Positions 6,569-7,487 of a stretch of DNA of 7,487 nucleotides are shown here, piece by piece (positions within the stretch are counted from its first letter, which is position 1; every line of letters starts with the position of its first letter). The notes under the pieces were generated by a model, which saw only the letters and a program-made list of their open reading frames with translations, was not told the origin of the DNA and ran no database searches. The position numbers and the translations under genes were made by a program. Source of the DNA: Armatimonadota bacterium (GTDB lineage: Bacteria; Armatimonadota; DTGP01; JAHWJO01); the NCBI GenBank assembly GCA_019348365.1, contig JAHWJO010000228.1:1-7487 (forward strand). Direction: 5' to 3'.

Positions 6569-6633
6569 AGGGCATCCGGCGCGGATGCCGAAATGAATCC
6601 GGAAATACAGAGAAAGGATGACGCGGATGCCCT
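6569..6633 (+). promoter_or_regulatory. Alternative-pairing leader that can cover the start codon
   Basis: GGCATCCG (6571-6578) pairs perfectly with CGGATGCC (6582-6589), an 8-pair hairpin with loop GCG. The same segment extended to AGGGCATCCG (6569-6578) is also a perfect 10-base complement of CGGATGCCCT (6624-6633), which contains the proposed start codon ATG at 6627-6629. The two pairings exclude each other: the local hairpin leaves the start free, the long-range one hides it. Pairing is seen directly; a regulatory role is inference. Confidence 0.3.
6611..6618 (+). promoter_or_regulatory. Ribosome binding site choosing ATG 6627
   Basis: AGAAAGGA ends 8 bases before ATG at 6627. The in-frame ATG at 6618 overlaps this site and is too close to be served by it, so 6627 is the better start; using 6618 would add only three residues. 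Confidence 0.65.
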
Positions 6634-7487
6634 CCTCCACCGATTGGTTCCGAGACGCAGGATGGGGCCTTTTCTTCCATTACCTCGCCTCTCCCGCGAG
6701 CCACCAGCAGCCCTCTCCCCTCACCGCTGAGGAGTGGAACGCGCAGATCGACGCGTTCGATGTGCCCGGCTTCGCACGGAAGATGGCGGATCTCGGCGCG
6801 TCGTACATCTTCTTCACCCTCGGTCAGAACTCCGGCCACTACTGCTCCCCCAACGCCACGTATGACGCGCTGACCGCCATTCAGCCCGGCAAGCTCTCCC
6901 GCCGGGACCTGGTAGCGGAGATCGCCGACGCGCTTGCGCCCCACGGCATCCGGCTCCTCGTTTACCTCCCCAGCCACGCCCCGGCGATGGACCGCGACGC
7001 CGTGTATGCCCTCGGCTGCACCCCGCCCTGGGATCCCACCCGCTGGAGCTATAAAAAAGAGTACACCGACCCCGCCATGGACGAGCGCGTGGCGGAATTC
7101 CAGCGGAAGTGGGAAGCGGTCATCCGCGAGTGGTCCGACCGTTGGGGCGACCGCGTCCACGGCTGGTGGATCGACGGGTGCTACTACGCCGACCGGATGT
7201 ACCGCCATCCCGACCCGCCGAATTTTGAAAGTTTCGCCGCCGCGATGAAAGTCGGAAATCCGGAGAGCATCGTCGCGTTCAACCCCGGCATCGTGGGGGG
7301 CCGGGTGAAGCCCCACACCGAGCACGAGGACTACACGGCGGGCGAGGTGTCGGACTCGTTCCCGGTCTGCCCTGGCCCGACGGTGGACGGGAAACAGTGG
7401 CACGTCCTGAGCTACCTGGGGGAGACCTGGGGACGCGAGGAGCCGCGCTTCTCCCTTGAAGGAGTTGCCACCGGTGCAGATGAGTTC
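6627..7487 (+). CDS. Alpha-L-fucosidase-like (GH29-type) protein, 3' end missing
   Basis: 287 codons are visible and the frame is still open at the window edge. The N-terminus WFRDAGWGLFFHYL (7-20) matches the GH29 opening motif, with H18 in the conserved position. A TIM-barrel-like succession follows: GASYIFFTLGQNS (57-69), GIRLLVYLPSHAP (107-119), and GWWIDGCYY (179-187), where D183 is the candidate nucleophile. The acid/base is not assignable; EHEDYTAGE (232-240) holds candidates. No signal peptide is seen, so it is probably cytoplasmic and would act on imported small sugars. The KHHDGF-type fucose-binding motif of classical GH29 enzymes is absent, replaced by LGQNSGHY (65-72). It is therefore a divergent branch and fucose specificity is uncertain. 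It is separated from the upstream operon by 472 bases with its own structured leader, so it is probably a separate transcription unit. Confidence 0.87.
   Translation, partial: MPSSTDWFRDAGWGLFFHYLASPASHQQPSPLTAEEWNAQIDAFDVPGFARKMADLGASYIFFTLGQNSGHYCSPNATYDALTAIQPGKLSRRDLVAEIADALAPHGIRLLVYLPSHAPAMDRDAVYALGCTPPWDPTRWSYKKEYTDPAMDERVAEFQRKWEAVIREWSDRWGDRVHGWWIDGCYYADRMYRHPDPPNFESFAAAMKVGNPESIVAFNPGIVGGRVKPHTEHEDYTAGEVSDSFPVCPGPTVDGKQWHVLSYLGETWGREEPRFSLEGVATGADEF

Larger units (their letters stand above)
6155..6626. other. Intergenic region between operon and fucosidase-like gene
   Basis: A 472-base stretch with no convincing gene. In order it holds a GC-rich hairpin pair (6181-6217), an A+T-richer patch with a 12-base direct repeat (6234-6263), a weak inverted repeat CCCCTA/TAGGGG (6261-6266 and 6280-6285), a doubtful minus-strand 49-codon frame, and a cluster of inverted repeats from 6459 to 6589 leading to the next gene. 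I see no clear sigma-70 promoter; the next gene's promoter should lie somewhere in about 6230-6470. Confidence 0.7.

Noticed and set aside
1..7487. CRISPR array, rRNA or intact insertion sequence
   Set aside because: There are no regularly spaced repeats with unique spacers, no rRNA-like segments and no recognisable transposase.

Overview
The window is very GC-rich, with G or C at most third codon positions and long spurious open frames on the opposite strand. It reads as bacterial chromosome. Three kinds of dispersed or simple repeat, a DUF58/von Willebrand factor A (VWA) operon and a divergent family-29-type glycoside hydrolase together suggest a GC-rich free-living bacterium with many repeats and many carbohydrate-active genes. 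Armatimonadota, Planctomycetota or Chloroflexota-like groups would fit, but this is inferred from gene style and cannot be settled here.

Positions 1-234 are non-coding. Most of this stretch is a composite repeat: two 49-base arms in inverted orientation around a 69-base spacer, built on the GTCATTCCGAGCG...GGAATC palindrome. A good ribosome binding site then leads into the first gene.

Positions 235-6154 hold a tight three-gene operon on the + strand, with 4-base stop/start overlaps at both junctions (ATGA, then TTGA). Gene 1 is a soluble DUF58 protein with an intact VWA metal site. Gene 2 is a membrane-anchored BatA-like protein with one VWA domain. Gene 3 is a long membrane-anchored protein with two VWA domains around a glutamine-amidotransferase-like domain that lacks the catalytic cysteine. 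This is the known DUF58-BatA-VWA/GATase-like arrangement that usually accompanies a MoxR-type AAA+ ATPase. By analogy the proteins would form a cell-envelope assembly or chaperone-like complex. No MoxR gene is visible, but only 234 bases lie upstream. Of the four VWA domains, those in gene 1 and the second of gene 3 keep the canonical metal-site threonine; the other two do not.

Positions 6155-6626 are intergenic: a perfect GC-rich hairpin after the operon, a short A+T-richer patch with a 12-base direct repeat, a doubtful 49-codon minus-strand frame, and a leader dense in inverted repeats before the last gene. One leader segment can pair either locally or with the start codon of that gene.

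Positions 6627-7487 are the 5' part of an alpha-L-fucosidase-like (GH29-type) gene that runs off the window. It has no signal peptide, keeps the candidate nucleophile aspartate and lacks the usual substrate-binding His-His motif, so its substrate is uncertain. Nothing links it functionally to the operon except position.

I see no clearly new system. The points most worth checking are the inverted repeat pair, the split in VWA metal-site conservation, the odd C-terminal tail of gene 3 and the fucosidase leader.
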